From Cranoglanis bouderius (lineage: Eukaryota; Chordata; Actinopteri; Siluriformes; Cranoglanididae): 64,000 nt of DNA. Location: assembly GCA_023630585.1 (NCBI GenBank), contig CM042546.1:22170810-22234809 (forward strand), in the 5' to 3' direction. The position numbers and the translations under genes were made by a program. Under the pieces are notes generated by a model. The model was not told where the DNA came from. It did not search any database and was given only the letters and a program-made list of their open reading frames with translations. Position 1 is the first letter of the stretch. Each line of letters opens with the position of its first letter. Positions 10,959 to 21,418 of this stretch are shown one piece after another.

Positions 10959-11685
10959 ACTGTGAGATTAGCATATCTTGTTTCTTCAACAAGTGTGAGG
11001 TTCATGGTCCAGTCCTCTTCATCCCTGATACCCCAGTACCCATGGGTGTGGCACACCAAGCCAGACAGACCCTTCTTCCCGGGTTAGAGATTCTGAAGTC
11101 TGGCATTCCTGATGCAGGATTGGGAGTGTTTAATAAGGGGAAAGCCATTCCTATTGGTGTGCATTTTGGACCGTATGAGGGAGACCATGTAGATAGAGAT
11201 AGAGATAAAGTGATAAACAGTTGCTTCTCATGGGTGGTGAGTTAGCCTGTTAAACCACCAGAATGGGTGAACCAGAAGCCTTTGTGCTTTCCTTTTCTTT
11301 TCAGTTGGCGGAATTAATTGATTTAAAAAAAAAATTCATTTTGCAGATATACAAGCGCAGACAGTGTGAGGAATACATCGTTGCCACAAAAGAGGTGAAT
11401 GCTAACTGGATGAGGTGAGGAATACAACGCTGAGCTCTGGCAGCTGTTGGGTCATTGATTTTACCTTCTCATTTTTACCAGTCTCCTGTCACTGCTTCCT
11501 CCTGTCACTTTACCTCATTCTTTCAGGTATGTGAATTGTGCGTAATGGTGATGAACAGAACCTGGTGGCTTTTCAGTATCGAGGAGGGATTCTCTTCCGT
11601 TGCTGTCAAGTCATCGAACCAGCTCTTGGTGTGGTGTGCAGAGGAGTATGCCAAAGAACAAGGAGCAAAAAGTGCTCCTCAAATG
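10959..11685 (+). pseudogene. PRDM9-like PR/SET domain pseudogene, three exons
   Basis: Three exon-like blocks have proper acceptors and donors: 10,959-11,236, 11,347-11,414 and 11,527-11,685. Exon 1 reads KCEVHGPVLFIPDTPVPMGV, then GLEILKSGIPDAGLGVFNKG and HFGPYEGDHVDRD, ending SWV. Exon 2 reads RRQCEEYIVATKEVNANWMR. Exon 3 reads YVNCA, QNLVAFQYRGGILFRCCQVI and then LLVWCAEEYAKEQG. These are the successive PR/SET motifs of PRDM9/PRDM7-type histone H3K4 methyltransferases as found in fish. Exon 3 has at least two frame breaks, one after YVNCA with an in-frame TAA and one before LLVW. The exon 1 segment around DRDRD also looks expanded. Retained introns rule out a processed copy. No KRAB, SSXRD or zinc-finger exons were found nearby. 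Confidence 0.85.
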
Positions 11686-11699
11686 GTAATTTGTGACAT

Positions 11700-12071
11700 T
11701 TGTGATTTCATGATGCTTATGCTCCTCCTGTACTTATGAACGGGTCAAGCTCTTAGACTGAAAGATAACAGAGGATGTCCTCTTTCCTGTTCTTGCCATG
11801 ACAACGGTTGGCAATTTTCATTCATTAGATTCATGCATACCCACAGCTTTGTGGCCAGTTGTATCAGTAAGCCCCTTGCACCTTGCCCTAGCAAACCAGT
11901 GGAATACCAATTTAAGCTGCTCTGCTTTGGTGAACCCATGTAGCACCCACACTACTTCTCCTTCTTTATTTCCCCCTTGTTAACTGGATTATGAAATCAT
12001 TACTTGGATATCCCTGGGACTATCCGTTATGCCTTGACTGGTGGAAAATGCTGCATTTGGAACTGCAGTTG
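11700..12071. other. Intergenic, nothing recognised
   Basis: This stretch lies between the PRDM9-like exons and the LTR locus. No convincing frame, exon or repeat end was seen. Confidence 0.4.
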
Positions 12072-12115
12072 ATATTTGTTAGGTTCCCTCTCTTTCTCTC
12101 TCACTACGAAGCTAG

Positions 12116-12312
12116 TGTAACGTCTGACGGTATCAAACTGATTTCTGAATCAACCTGGGCTTAGCACAGAAGTTTCTTTTGTTTCTTTTGAGCTGGAAAT
12201 CCCTATCTGTTTAATGACCACTCTGGCCCCAGTTTGACCAGATACCTTTGGAATGCTAACGACCAACCTTCCTCCCTTGGTACACGTACACACACACACA
12301 CATACACACACA

Positions 12313-12345
<33 letters not shown>

Positions 12346-12355
12346 GCTACCTTCA

Positions 12356-12402
<47 letters not shown>

Positions 12403-14246
12403 GCTTACCTTACACACACAATGGAGAAATCTCTCTCTTTTCAATGTAACATGTAATTATATGTAATTATTCGATGTCCAAATAGTGTGATGTTTTCGTG
12501 TTTGCATATATTGTGCATTCATGTAACCTAACCTTAATGATTTTAGATTTAGAGATTAGAATTTAGGATATCATTTTAAATGTCTGTAACCAGGTTTTAT
12601 TTGTAATATTCTTTACAAGTCCATCAAATTTGGTATGTAGTTAATCGTCTCGAGATACCCTGATTGATTATGCATATCATATTGCAATGGGATACATTAT
12701 TTTATGCTTTCTCTTAATTTCATTTATAATATGGTATAAACCGGCTCCTCCCTGGACATGCAAATCCAACTTCCTGATTGGCCCATAGCCCAAAGAGGCG
12801 TGTGCGTTCGTGTTGTCTTTAAAACAACACCACGCTTTGAAACTTCTCTCTTGTTCTCTTCAGTCGTCATCGTCTCTTCTCTTCAGTAACTCTTCACTTC
12901 TACACTCCTTCCGGTTTCTCTCCCCCGGGGCCACATGCCCCGGGAAGAGAAAGCCAGGATCTCTCTCTCCCGGACAAAGGATGCAACCGCCTCACGGCCC
13001 ACACCTTTTGCAAAATGGCATGACGAACCAGTGAACTCTACACGACCTCGCGCAAACTTTCATACCGAAGCCATGCAAGTATAGTTAATGACCTATATCT
13101 GTGTTTAAGACTGTACCCCTGTTTACAGGAGATTTAAGTTCGTTGCTGGTTTTGAAAAAGGCTAATTAGTTGTGTTTTTGTCTGCTTCCCTTTTATTTCA
13201 TTACTTTCTCTCTATACCTTCTCTTCCCTTGTATATAGATGTACATATGTATGTTTGCTTAGAGTTAGTCGTGTGTATCCATAGTTACATCTAGTTATTA
13301 AAATCTATTATCCCACGCTTGATTTGTCTCTGTTTCGTCACGTGATGAGTCAATTAAACGCTGCGATCTCGATTACCCACTCTAATCTTTAATAACAAAC
13401 TTCGTGGTTAATCCTTCCTGGCCAGAAGGATAAACTCCCTCTTTAGAGTTCATAATTCCAAACTAGACTACAACTAATCCTAAAAGCTGATCTAGACCAC
13501 ATACATAGTCATAATTAATTATAATCCATTGTAGTTAATTATTTATATGTATATGTGCGCATACATGAATTCCCTTTCATGGCTGATGTATATTTATAAC
13601 TGGTCACAACACGCGTTGATTAGATATATAGATATATTTCACGCCATTCGAGCTAATTCCTTATATAAATTGGAGAATACATTTAAACGTGTTAAACATT
13701 TTTTTTAAATTCGTTACATAAATTGTAACTGGTGGAGAATATTTTTAAACGTTGCAGATTCATCTGATTTACTACACATTCTGGTAGATAATGCGGGCAC
13801 GCTTTAAAACTCGTCTCCTTTAAAAAGGTGCTTCGAATCCAAGCGTGCGCTTCTGTTTCGTTTCATGTTTAAAGTTGGCCCATTACATTATTCTGGTGGA
13901 AAAGAATAATGCTAGTAATGATTGATTCATTACATATTATGGTGGGGATTGCAGGCAATTTTCACTACATATTCTGGTGGATAATGCGGGCACGCTTTAA
14001 AACTCTCGTCTCCTTTTAAAAAGGTGCTTTGAATCCAAGCGTGCGCTTTTGTTTCGTTTCTTTCATTTTTAAAGCTGATTCACTACATATTTTGGTGGAG
14101 ATGCGGGCACGCTTTAAAACTCGTCTCCTTTAAAAAGGTGTGTTGAATCCAAGCGTGCGCTTCTGTTTCGTTTTTCATATTTAAAGTTGATCCATTACAT
14201 TATTCTGGTGGGAAAGAATAATGCTAGTAATGATTGATTCGTTACA
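12116..14246 (+). repeat. 5' LTR of the inner element (end uncertain: 13,718 or 14,246)
   Basis: It starts TGTAACG. The inverted terminal match CGTTACA occurs at 13,712-13,718 and again at 14,240-14,246, each followed shortly by TGGTGGAGA, a primer-binding-site-like string. The LTR therefore ends at one of these, about 1.6 or 2.1 kb long. A TATA box lies at 12,735-12,740 (missing from the 3' copy). A GTGTTGT/ACAACAC hairpin at 12,810-12,830 is kept in both copies. A (CA)n microsatellite sits at 12,286-12,402. Confidence 0.6.
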
Positions 14247-14270
14247 TATTTTGGTGGAGATTGCGGGCAG
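13730..14270 (+). repeat. Iterated ACATATT-TGGTGGA-GCGGGCA modules
   Basis: About eight diverged modules of the form TTACATATTCTGGTGGA, often followed by GCGGGCACGCTTTAAAACTC and TTTAAAAAGGTG, occur from 13,730 to 14,270. Starts are near 13,771, 13,881, 13,929, 13,961, 14,076, 14,190 and 14,240. Each looks like an LTR terminus plus primer-binding-site-like string. The array suggests repeated template slippage around the LTR/leader junction. Confidence 0.65.
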
Positions 14271-14364
14271 TGTTTTAAACTTTATTTCGTGAACAATTCC
14301 GTTTCAATCTAAGCATGTTTTATTAGATTTTTGTGCTATTAGATGTGTTGTATTTTCGCGCGCT

Positions 14365-14455
14365 CGCGGGTGAACCGAGTCACCAGTGAACCGAGTCAGC
14401 GAGATGAACCAAGTCAGCAAGATGAACCGAGTCAGTGAGCCGAGTCGCAACGAGT
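14365..14455 (+). repeat. Short tandem repeat GATGAACCGAGTCAGC-like
   Basis: Four to six imperfect copies of a roughly 16-bp unit (variants AGTGAACCGAGTCAGC and GATGAACCAAGTCAGC) lie just downstream of the iterated LTR-end modules in the leader of the inner element. Confidence 0.65.
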
Positions 14456-14469
14456 CTCCCCTCCCCCAC

Positions 14470-17337
14470 TCCGTTGATAACTGAAAAGCTTAAGCTCATT
14501 GTTTCAGTGTAGCACGCTACAGCGCCATTTTTGTTTGACAAATTTAGCCGTGGTTAAGTGCTTAAAGTTAAAACTGCAGTCATAACATTAAACTTGTGTC
14601 TGAAAACGATGAAATTGCAGTACAGCACATTTTTAATTGTGTAATCGTCTGGTAAGAATGAAGAAATCTTCTTTCAGCACAGTAAAAGATTGATTTGAGC
14701 GATGTTCCTCTTATCTTTCTAAAAGGCCTTATTATTATATTGCTAGATTCGATTCATTGCGTAGGACCAATGTATTCGACTAAGCGATGTCACTCCCGTC
14801 GGTGCAAAATCTTGGCGTAGCTAACCAAAACGTGCACCGTGTGCATACCCAATCAAAATCACTGCTGGCAAATATTTGATTGATATGTATAAGGGATTCC
14901 TCTACACTCTGATCAAGTGTAAGAGTTAAACAACGGCGAAGAAATCCTGTTGTGATTTTGTGTGCATGGTAGTGAAGAAATCCTGCCCACATTTCTTGTG
15001 CAGAAATAGCACAAAAGGATCCCTGAGATCTAAAAAGTTCTCTTTGTTCTCGTGATAAGGCATGAAATCGCCATTAAAGCCGTCTCCTAGGGAACGCGCG
15101 CCGATTTCACTTCCTGTCTGAGTTTAGGGTAGGTAGGGCGCAGTACCTCTGACTGACCACCAGAGGGCCGCCCTCTTGAGCATTTAACGCGTGGTAACCT
15201 AACCCCCTCCTTACTCACGGTGGCGTAAGCCCGATACCGCCACCTTGTGGTCCTTCTTAGTTAGGTCCACTCTATTTCCTTTTTAACCTCATTTGACTCC
15301 TCTTTTTATTTCACCTTCCCCCTTGCTACTTTATTTTCATTTCTAGTCTTTTGGACTACTATTGGGGTTTTTCCCTTTTTATATTTTCATTCCTTGCATT
15401 TCTTTTATTTCATTTTTATTACCATTCGGTAACTCTTTTATTTCAGCCTTTCTTACGATGCACGCTTGCTTAGTTTGAACTAAAGCCAAGTTTAAGTAAG
15501 ATTTAAATCAGGCTTCTGTGTTGTCCATCAGTGCCTCCCTCTTAGTAGGACTTCTCCTCAGGACATTCACAGATAGAGAAGGCTTCCTTCTCTTTTCTCC
15601 TTTTAATTCGTACCTCTAATTTTCATGTACGGTTCATTATTTCCTTATTTCTATATCTCTATTTTTCTCATTAATTGAGTGAGTATGATTACTATAGGTA
15701 GCAGCTTTATCTCTTACCCTACACCTGCTTTAATTTAGATTTAATTTAAACAAGGTTTAAATTGAAATGTTAAATTAATATCAAGTTACATTTGTTCAGC
15801 CATTTGTATACTTGCAGGTAATGCTCCCCCTACTGCTCTGTGGAGAAGCGACGGTTGTCCCCAGGTTGAATTCGGTGAATGGAGTCGCCTGGACTGGCGG
15901 ACCCAGTGCTGGCTGTGGGTGTGCGCGTCGGACGCCTCGGCCCTCGTACCATTGGTAAGCGGCACGCGGGCAACATCAGCACTTGAGCACTCCAGGTGAA
16001 AAGGCAGACGAGGCCAACTGACCACCAGAGCAGTTGGGTTATGTACCCACAGTAAGGTTCCGTACCGACGGACCTGCCCATCTGGCACAGCTTGCCACCG
16101 AGGCAGCTGGTCCCAAAAAGGGTTTTAGGAGGAAACCCGATTCCGGCTCTGCAGCCTGGCAGTTGGCATGCCTCACCTGACCGCCACCCAATTGTGCTAA
16201 ATGTCATAGCTGGTTGAGTGGATGCACCGTGGTACGGAAAGCGAGGGGCCCTGAGTCACACTGCAGTTGAGTGTTTGGGGACCATCAGGTAGGTTGGCTT
16301 CACCACTGATTCTCATCTGACCAACCTCAATTCACCCCAGGCATATCTAAAGGGCATATGGCCCATACCCTTAGTATAAGCCATGGCATCTCTGATTATT
16401 TAAGTGTTTGGCCCAGCTCTCTCTCTCTTAAGCCATACCGTCTCCATAGGGCTTATGACTCAACAGCGCCCCCACTCCGGCAGGCCTGTCATAAACCCTA
16501 TGCATGATAGCTAACTTAAGTCTTCTATTTTCCTCTATCTATACCTGTTTTCATTTGCATCTTGCTTTACGTTTACGCTCTAATTATTTCAATTTTATCT
16601 TCTTTTGTTTTAGCTGCTGTTCTGTTGTGACTTATCTCTCAAAGTTCACATACAGGCAGAGCCTATGAGAACCAGCAAGGAAAAAGCTAAATGCTAGATT
16701 GACGACCCAGGCAGCCAGTGTCTTTAAGATGACACACTAGGCTACTGCCTGTCCAAATTTTTATTTAGATCCAGCATTTACCCACACAAATTGGCCCTCC
16801 CTGGCCACTTACGGCCAAAAACCATAAGTATCTGGCCTACGTACTACTAACTGTCTACACCAGTTAGCCAAATTTGTATACTCTCTGCATACCAAATTCA
16901 GTATCGCTGTAGCTCATTAATTCTGCGCGGACTTGTATGGCCTTTGGTGTTCTTTCTCTCTCACCAACAGTGAGCTATCGTGTCCCAATCATCTAGTCCC
17001 ACCACCCACTGGGACCACCTCAAGACCTGGCTGTGTGTCGTGACGACTGTGTTCCTGCTCCAAGCTGCTGGCGACCTATAGCACCTAAGCAGAGAGCAAC
17101 TGGATGACGACGTAAGCGGACAGATGACCCACAATCTGATCCAGAACCCCAAGGATGGGCAGAGATCATCGGGAGCCCCGCACACAACCTCGTCGCCCAG
17201 GCATGACTCAGCGAAAAGAGCAACGTCCACGCTCAAGCTCCAGAACGAGGAGGCCTGAAGGAACCAGGCCCACGCTCAAAGCTGCCTAGATCAGCATACT
17301 CCTCGAGACCCAGAACCGGTGTGGGACAGAAGGTAAA
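14470..17337 (+). other. Interior of the inner LTR element, no intact gene
   Basis: No retroviral motif (YxDD, DTGA, HHCC, CCHC) could be read in any frame. Open frames up to about 125 residues on the minus strand (15,786-16,207, 16,961-17,236, 17,291-17,569) have no recognisable features and are probably chance. A CTCF-like string CCACCAGAGGGC lies at 15,157-15,168. Confidence 0.45.
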
Positions 17338-17523
17338 ATGGACCCAGAGCTCTGAGAGGCAGTGGAAAAACTACAAAGAGCCTTGGCAGAGCCTCATGCA
17401 GAGACCGAGCACCGAGAGCAGTTGGAGAGAGAACCCAGAGAGGAACTCCATCAGGAAACTCCGACAAGTGAAGCTCTCCTAACCAGAGCAAAAGGTGAAC
17501 TGAAAAGAAAGGAACGCTAAGGT
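17338..17523 (+). pseudogene. Decayed coiled-coil-like frame in the inner element
   Basis: Starting at an ATG with a fair context (GTAAAATGG), the frame reads MDPEL, then a TGA, then a Glu/Gln/Arg-rich stretch (QRALAEPHAETEHREQ and further) to a TAA after LKRKER. One stop, probably from CpG decay of CGA, breaks it. Its composition suits a coiled-coil gag-like or accessory protein, but no family is recognised. Confidence 0.3.
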
Positions 17524-18042
17524 CAAAGCCTGCAAAAATAACCTGCTGGCGACCCGAGCTGAAATCCATATGTCAGCACAACCAGAGTACACTTTTATAG
17601 ATGGACTTAACACCGTTCACAGAGAACTGAACTGGTCATACCTTCTGCAAAATGACCAGAGAAGGTGAACGCTCACCACAGAGTTTTCCTTGACCAGTGG
17701 GCGCAAGCCTCCCAGCCACCACTCCCTAATTCCAAAAAGGGGGGTGGAAGCCCAGTGCTCAATGTGTCACCAGGCAGAATCCACAAGGCCTACGCCAAGC
17801 CGAGGACTGCTGCCGCAAAGGCTATGGAAGGAACCAACCATTGACCCTGTCTCTGAACTGGCCCTAGAGGGCACACCAACAAACACACATTGAGATGGAC
17901 CCTCAGCCTGAGGAAGCAAAGGCTGAGGACATTTAGGAGCCACCCGCTGATCGATCAGTTTGATCCGCTTGTCAGCCGATCACCATGACGACTGTCGCCC
18001 AACGATGTCCACACCTGGACATCCTTGTCCGAAAGGGGGGAC

Positions 18043-18206
18043 TGTAACGTCTGACGGTATCAAACTGATTTCTGAATCAACCTGGGCTTAGCACAGAAGT
18101 TTCTTTTGTTTCTTTTGAACTGTAAATCCCTATCTGTTTAATGACCACTCTGGCCCCAGTTTGACCAGATACCTTTGGAATGCTAACGACCAACCTTCCC
18201 CCCTTG

Positions 18207-18268
<62 letters not shown>

Positions 18269-18891
18269 GCTTACCTTACACACACAATGGAGAAATCTCT
18301 CTCTTTTAAATGTAACATGTAATTATATGTAATTATTCGATGTCCAAATAGTGTGATGTTTTCGTGTTTGCATATATTGTGCATTCATGTAACCTAACCT
18401 TAATGATTTTAGATAGCTTTAATTTAGGATATCATTTTAAATGTCTGTAACCAGGTTTTATTTGTAATATTCTTTACAAGTCCATCGAATTTGGTATGTA
18501 GTTAATCGTCTCGAGATACCCTGACTGATTATGCATATCATGTTGCAATGGGATACATTATTTCATGCTTTCTCTTAATTTCCAACATCAATCCAACATG
18601 CAAATCCAACATCCTGATTGGCCCATAGCCCAAAGAGGAGTGTGCGTTGGTGTTGTCTTTAAAACAACACCACGCTTTGAAACTTCTCTCTTTTTCTCTT
18701 CAGTCGTCGTCGTCTCTTCTCTTGAGTAACTCTTCACTTCTACACTCCTTCCGGTTTCTCTCCCCCGGGGCCACATGCCCCGGGAAGAGGAAGCCAGGAT
18801 CTCTCTCTCCCAGACAAAGGACGCAACCGCCTCACGGCCCACGCCTTTTGCAAAATGGCACGACGAACCAGTGAACTCTATACAACCTCGC
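18043..18891 (+). repeat. Truncated 3' LTR of the inner element
   Basis: It begins TGTAACG right after the purine tract and follows the 5' LTR to about 18,891, including a (CA)n microsatellite (18,210-18,268) and the GTGTTGT...ACAACAC hairpin. The TATA region present in the 5' copy is deleted. The remaining part of the LTR was lost when it was joined to the outer interior. Confidence 0.8.
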
Positions 18892-18943
18892 CGGAGGCTC
18901 CAGCCCCGAGCTCCAGCCGGAGGCCCAGTAGGAGGTCTCCACA

Positions 18944-20137
18944 GTGGAGCTCTCCCTGGAGGTTAACATGGCAACCTCCAGCCTCGAGCTCCAGCCGGAG
19001 ACCCAGCAGGAGGTTTTTCCAACGGAGCTGCTCTTGGAGGTTCACGAGGAGACCTCCACTCCTGTCCAGTTCCTGTTGGAGACCCAAGTGGGGTGCTCCG
19101 TTCCAGCCCAGTTCCTGTCGGAGACCCAAGAGGGGTGCTCCGTTCCAGTCCAGTTCCTGTCAGAGACCCAAGTGGGGTGCTCCGCTCCAGCCCAGTTCCT
19201 GTCAGAGACCCAAGTGGGGTGCTCCGTTCCAGCCCAGTTCCTGTCGGAGACCCAAGGGGGGTGCTCTACTCCAGTCCTGTTCCCATCAGAGGTTCAAGAA
19301 GAAACCTCCTCTCCTGTCCTGCTTATACCGGAGGTCCATGAGGAGACCTCTGCCCAAGCCATGTTCCTGCCAGAGGTTCAAGAAGAAACCTCCTCTCCTG
19401 TCCTGCTTATCCCCGAGGTCCACGAGGAGACCTCCTTTCCAAGTTCTAGCCCATGTTTTAGTGCAAAATTAAGTCCTAGTCCATGTCCAAGTCCATGTCC
19501 CAACCCTGTTCCTAGTCCAGTTTCCAGTCCAGTTTCCAGTCTAGTTTCCAGTCCAGTTTCCAACCTCATTCCTGATTTAGTGGCCAGTTCTGTTTTTGAT
19601 TTAATTTCTAGTTCTGTTTTTGCTTTCATTCTCAGTTCGGTTGCTGATTTAGTTCTCAGTTCGGTTGCTGATTTAATTCCCAGCTCCATTTCCAGCTCTG
19701 TTCCCAGCTCTGTTTCCAACCCAGCACACGACTCTGTCTCCTCCTCTGTTTCCTCCTCTGTCTCCTCCTCTGTCTCCTGTTACCTTCCTAGCTCAGCTTC
19801 CAGTCCAGTTTCAGAATTTGTCTCCAACCCTGTATCCAACTCTGTCTCCAGCCCTGTATCCATCCCTGTCTCCATCCCTGTTTCCAATCAGGTTTTTGAT
19901 TTTGTTTATGGTTCTGGATCTAACCCAGTTCTCTGTCAAGTTCTGTCCAGTTCTCTGTCCAGTTCTCTGTCCAGTTTTCTATCCAGTCTCGAAACCTGTC
20001 TCCCAATCTGTTTCCAAGTCGGTCTCGAAGTCTGTTTCCAAGTCTGTCTCGAAGTCTGTTTCCAAGTCTGTCTCGAAGTCTGTCTCGAAGTCTGTTTCCA
20101 AGTCTGTCTCGAAGTCTGTTTCCAAGTCTGTCTCTGA
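18944..20137 (+). CDS. Ser/Pro/Val-rich repetitive open frame in the outer LTR element
   Basis: A 397-codon frame starts at 18,944. Residues 1-45 include LELQPETQQEVFPTELLLEV. A 14-residue repeat (QFLSETQVGCSVPA type, 42-bp DNA unit, about five copies at 19,066-19,290) follows. Next come paired EVHEETS/EVQEETSSPVLL blocks (about 84-bp period to 19,440), then a long Ser-Pro-Val tract and a Cys-rich tail. All repeat units are multiples of 3, so three plus-strand frames stay open here (also 18,855-19,472 and 19,818-20,384 with SVSKSVSK repeats). It lies just upstream of the 3' LTR, where some fish LTR elements carry accessory frames. It has no recognised enzyme domain and may be only a repeat artefact. 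Confidence 0.35.
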   Translation: MELSLEVNMATSSLELQPETQQEVFPTELLLEVHEETSTPVQFLLETQVGCSVPAQFLSETQEGCSVPVQFLSETQVGCSAPAQFLSETQVGCSVPAQFLSETQGGCSTPVLFPSEVQEETSSPVLLIPEVHEETSAQAMFLPEVQEETSSPVLLIPEVHEETSFPSSSPCFSAKLSPSPCPSPCPNPVPSPVSSPVSSLVSSPVSNLIPDLVASSVFDLISSSVFAFILSSVADLVLSSVADLIPSSISSSVPSSVSNPAHDSVSSSVSSSVSSSVSCYLPSSASSPVSEFVSNPVSNSVSSPVSIPVSIPVSNQVFDFVYGSGSNPVLCQVLSSSLSSSLSSFLSSLETCLPICFQVGLEVCFQVCLEVCFQVCLEVCLEVCFQVCLEVCFQVCL

Positions 20138-20475
20138 TCCAGGTGCCAAATCTGACTCCAGTCCTGGTTCCAGGCCAAGCCTCAAGCTAGGCACCAAGTC
20201 AAGCTTCAAGGCAAGCTCCAAGCCTAGCACCAAGCCAAGCTCCAAGTCAAGCACCAGGTCAAGCACCACTCCAAGTTCTCGACCAAGTTCTCGACCAAGT
20301 TCTCGACCAGGGCCGAAAGGACAACCCGACACGCTCTGCTCTGGTTTCGGGACACTGGACATCGCCAGCCTCAGGTCCTGGTAGGCAGAGGTTAGGATCC
20401 TTCCCAGGGGCCCAGGTCCGCCAAAGCGGCTAGAACTTGCGGCGCTTCGGGAGCCGCGCCTTAGGGCGAGGGCTC

Positions 20476-21098
20476 TGTTAGGTTCCCTCTCTTTCTCTCT
20501 CGCTACGAAGCTAGCGAGTAGCATACTTCCGCATTCCGATCTCCGCATCCATTCAGAAACTCCGTTGGACTTTCCATTCATAGACTCTCGTTTTGTTTAC
20601 CTCTGCCATGTGCTCCTATGTTTTCGTTCACGTCACGTCTCCGCCTCCTGTGTTTTCCCATGTGCTCATGTTTTGGTTCGTGTCATATCTCCGCCTCCTT
20701 ACTGTCATTGGTTCATGTTTATTCATTCTAATTATGAGGTTCAGGTGTCTCTGATCTGTGTGTGTATAAATACCCCGCTCTGTTTCCGCTTCATTGTGGA
20801 GTATTAGTTTAGTTTCAAGTGAGTATAGCAAAATGTTTCAAGCTCTATGTTCGTAGTTCGTTATTCTATTTCCATAGCTCTTTGTTCGTGGTTCTCAAAC
20901 CACCTCCTTGCCTCATGTGTTTTCCCTTTGTTTTGGATTACTGTCTTTGGATTACTGCCTTTTGGATTACTGCCTGGATTATCGTTTGTTATTTTTCTTT
21001 GTGTGGATTCCTATGTTTTTTGAATAAACTTTTCATAATCAACTGACGTTTCCCCTGCACATGCATCCTGACTTCCCCTTCCTCCGGTTTACGTAACA
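20476..21098 (+). repeat. 3' LTR of the outer element
   Basis: This 623-bp LTR begins TGTTAGG and ends TTACGTAACA. It contains a TATA box, TATAAATA at 20,765-20,772, about 30 bp before the likely start site. A poly-A signal, AATAAA, lies at 21,023-21,028. An antisense solo LTR with related ends lies at 22,060-22,908. Confidence 0.85.
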
Positions 21099-21197
21099 AT
21101 ATTACCTAAGCCTTGTTATACCAGAGAAATCTTTTTTCATTCCCACGCTGAGGAGCTCATTTCTCCCCATTAGTAGATGTTAACCACTACCCCTGGA

Positions 21198-21271
21198 CTA
21201 GCTATAACTAGTAAATCTAGTTATAACTAGCATCATAGAAGTAGCTTCTACTTCTGGGTAGTAGAAGCTAC
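21198..21271. repeat. Two adjacent perfect or near-perfect hairpins
   Basis: CTAGCTATAACTAG (21,198-21,211) faces CTAGTTATAACTAG (21,217-21,230) across a 5-bp loop. GTAGCTTCTAC (21,241-21,251) faces GTAGAAGCTAC (21,261-21,271) across a 9-bp loop. They could be decayed ends of a small inverted-repeat element. The remainder of 21,104-21,418 is AT-rich with no gene. Confidence 0.6.
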
Positions 21272-21418
21272 TATACAGTATATCATGTATTTATCTTAGC
21301 TTCATATTGAAGGCAATGATTATTAATGCATTTAATATTTTTTTTATTTTGTGTTATTTTCAAGCTGTTAATAAACAACTATTATTTAATATCCTATTTA
21401 AAATTATTTAATTATTAT

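Larger units (their letters stand above)
12116..18891 (+). mobile_element. Inner LTR element without recognisable gag-pol, nested in the outer 5' LTR
   Basis: The 5' LTR starts TGTAACG at 12,116, directly after GCTAG of the outer LTR. A second copy of the LTR start is at 18,043, immediately after a purine tract GAAAGGGGGGA (18,031-18,041), the expected primer site for plus-strand synthesis. The two LTR copies match over 12,116-13,051 and 18,043-18,891 apart from microsatellite length and a small deletion. The 3' copy is then cut off by sequence of the outer element. About 4-5 kb of interior carries no RT, integrase or protease motif, so it looks like a large non-autonomous (LARD-like) element. 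Confidence 0.8.
12072..21103 (+). mobile_element. Outer LTR retrotransposon with ATATT target duplications
   Basis: The 5-bp repeat ATATT lies at 12,072-12,076 and 21,099-21,103. Inside it, 12,077-12,115 (TGTTAGGTTCCCTCTC onward) matches the first 39 bp of the 3' LTR at 20,476 with one difference. The rest of the 5' LTR and most of the interior are absent: another LTR element starts at 12,116 and a deletion joins that element to the outer interior at about 18,892. What remains of the outer interior is the repeat-rich frame at 18,892-20,475. No reverse transcriptase, integrase or protease was found, so this locus cannot move by itself. The length of TSD and TG...CA ends suit Ty3/Gypsy or retrovirus-like elements. 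Confidence 0.85.

Noticed and set aside
15786..17569. Minus-strand frames of 90-125 residues inside the LTR element
   Set aside because: No recognised motifs, antisense to the element, and composition like the surrounding non-coding DNA.
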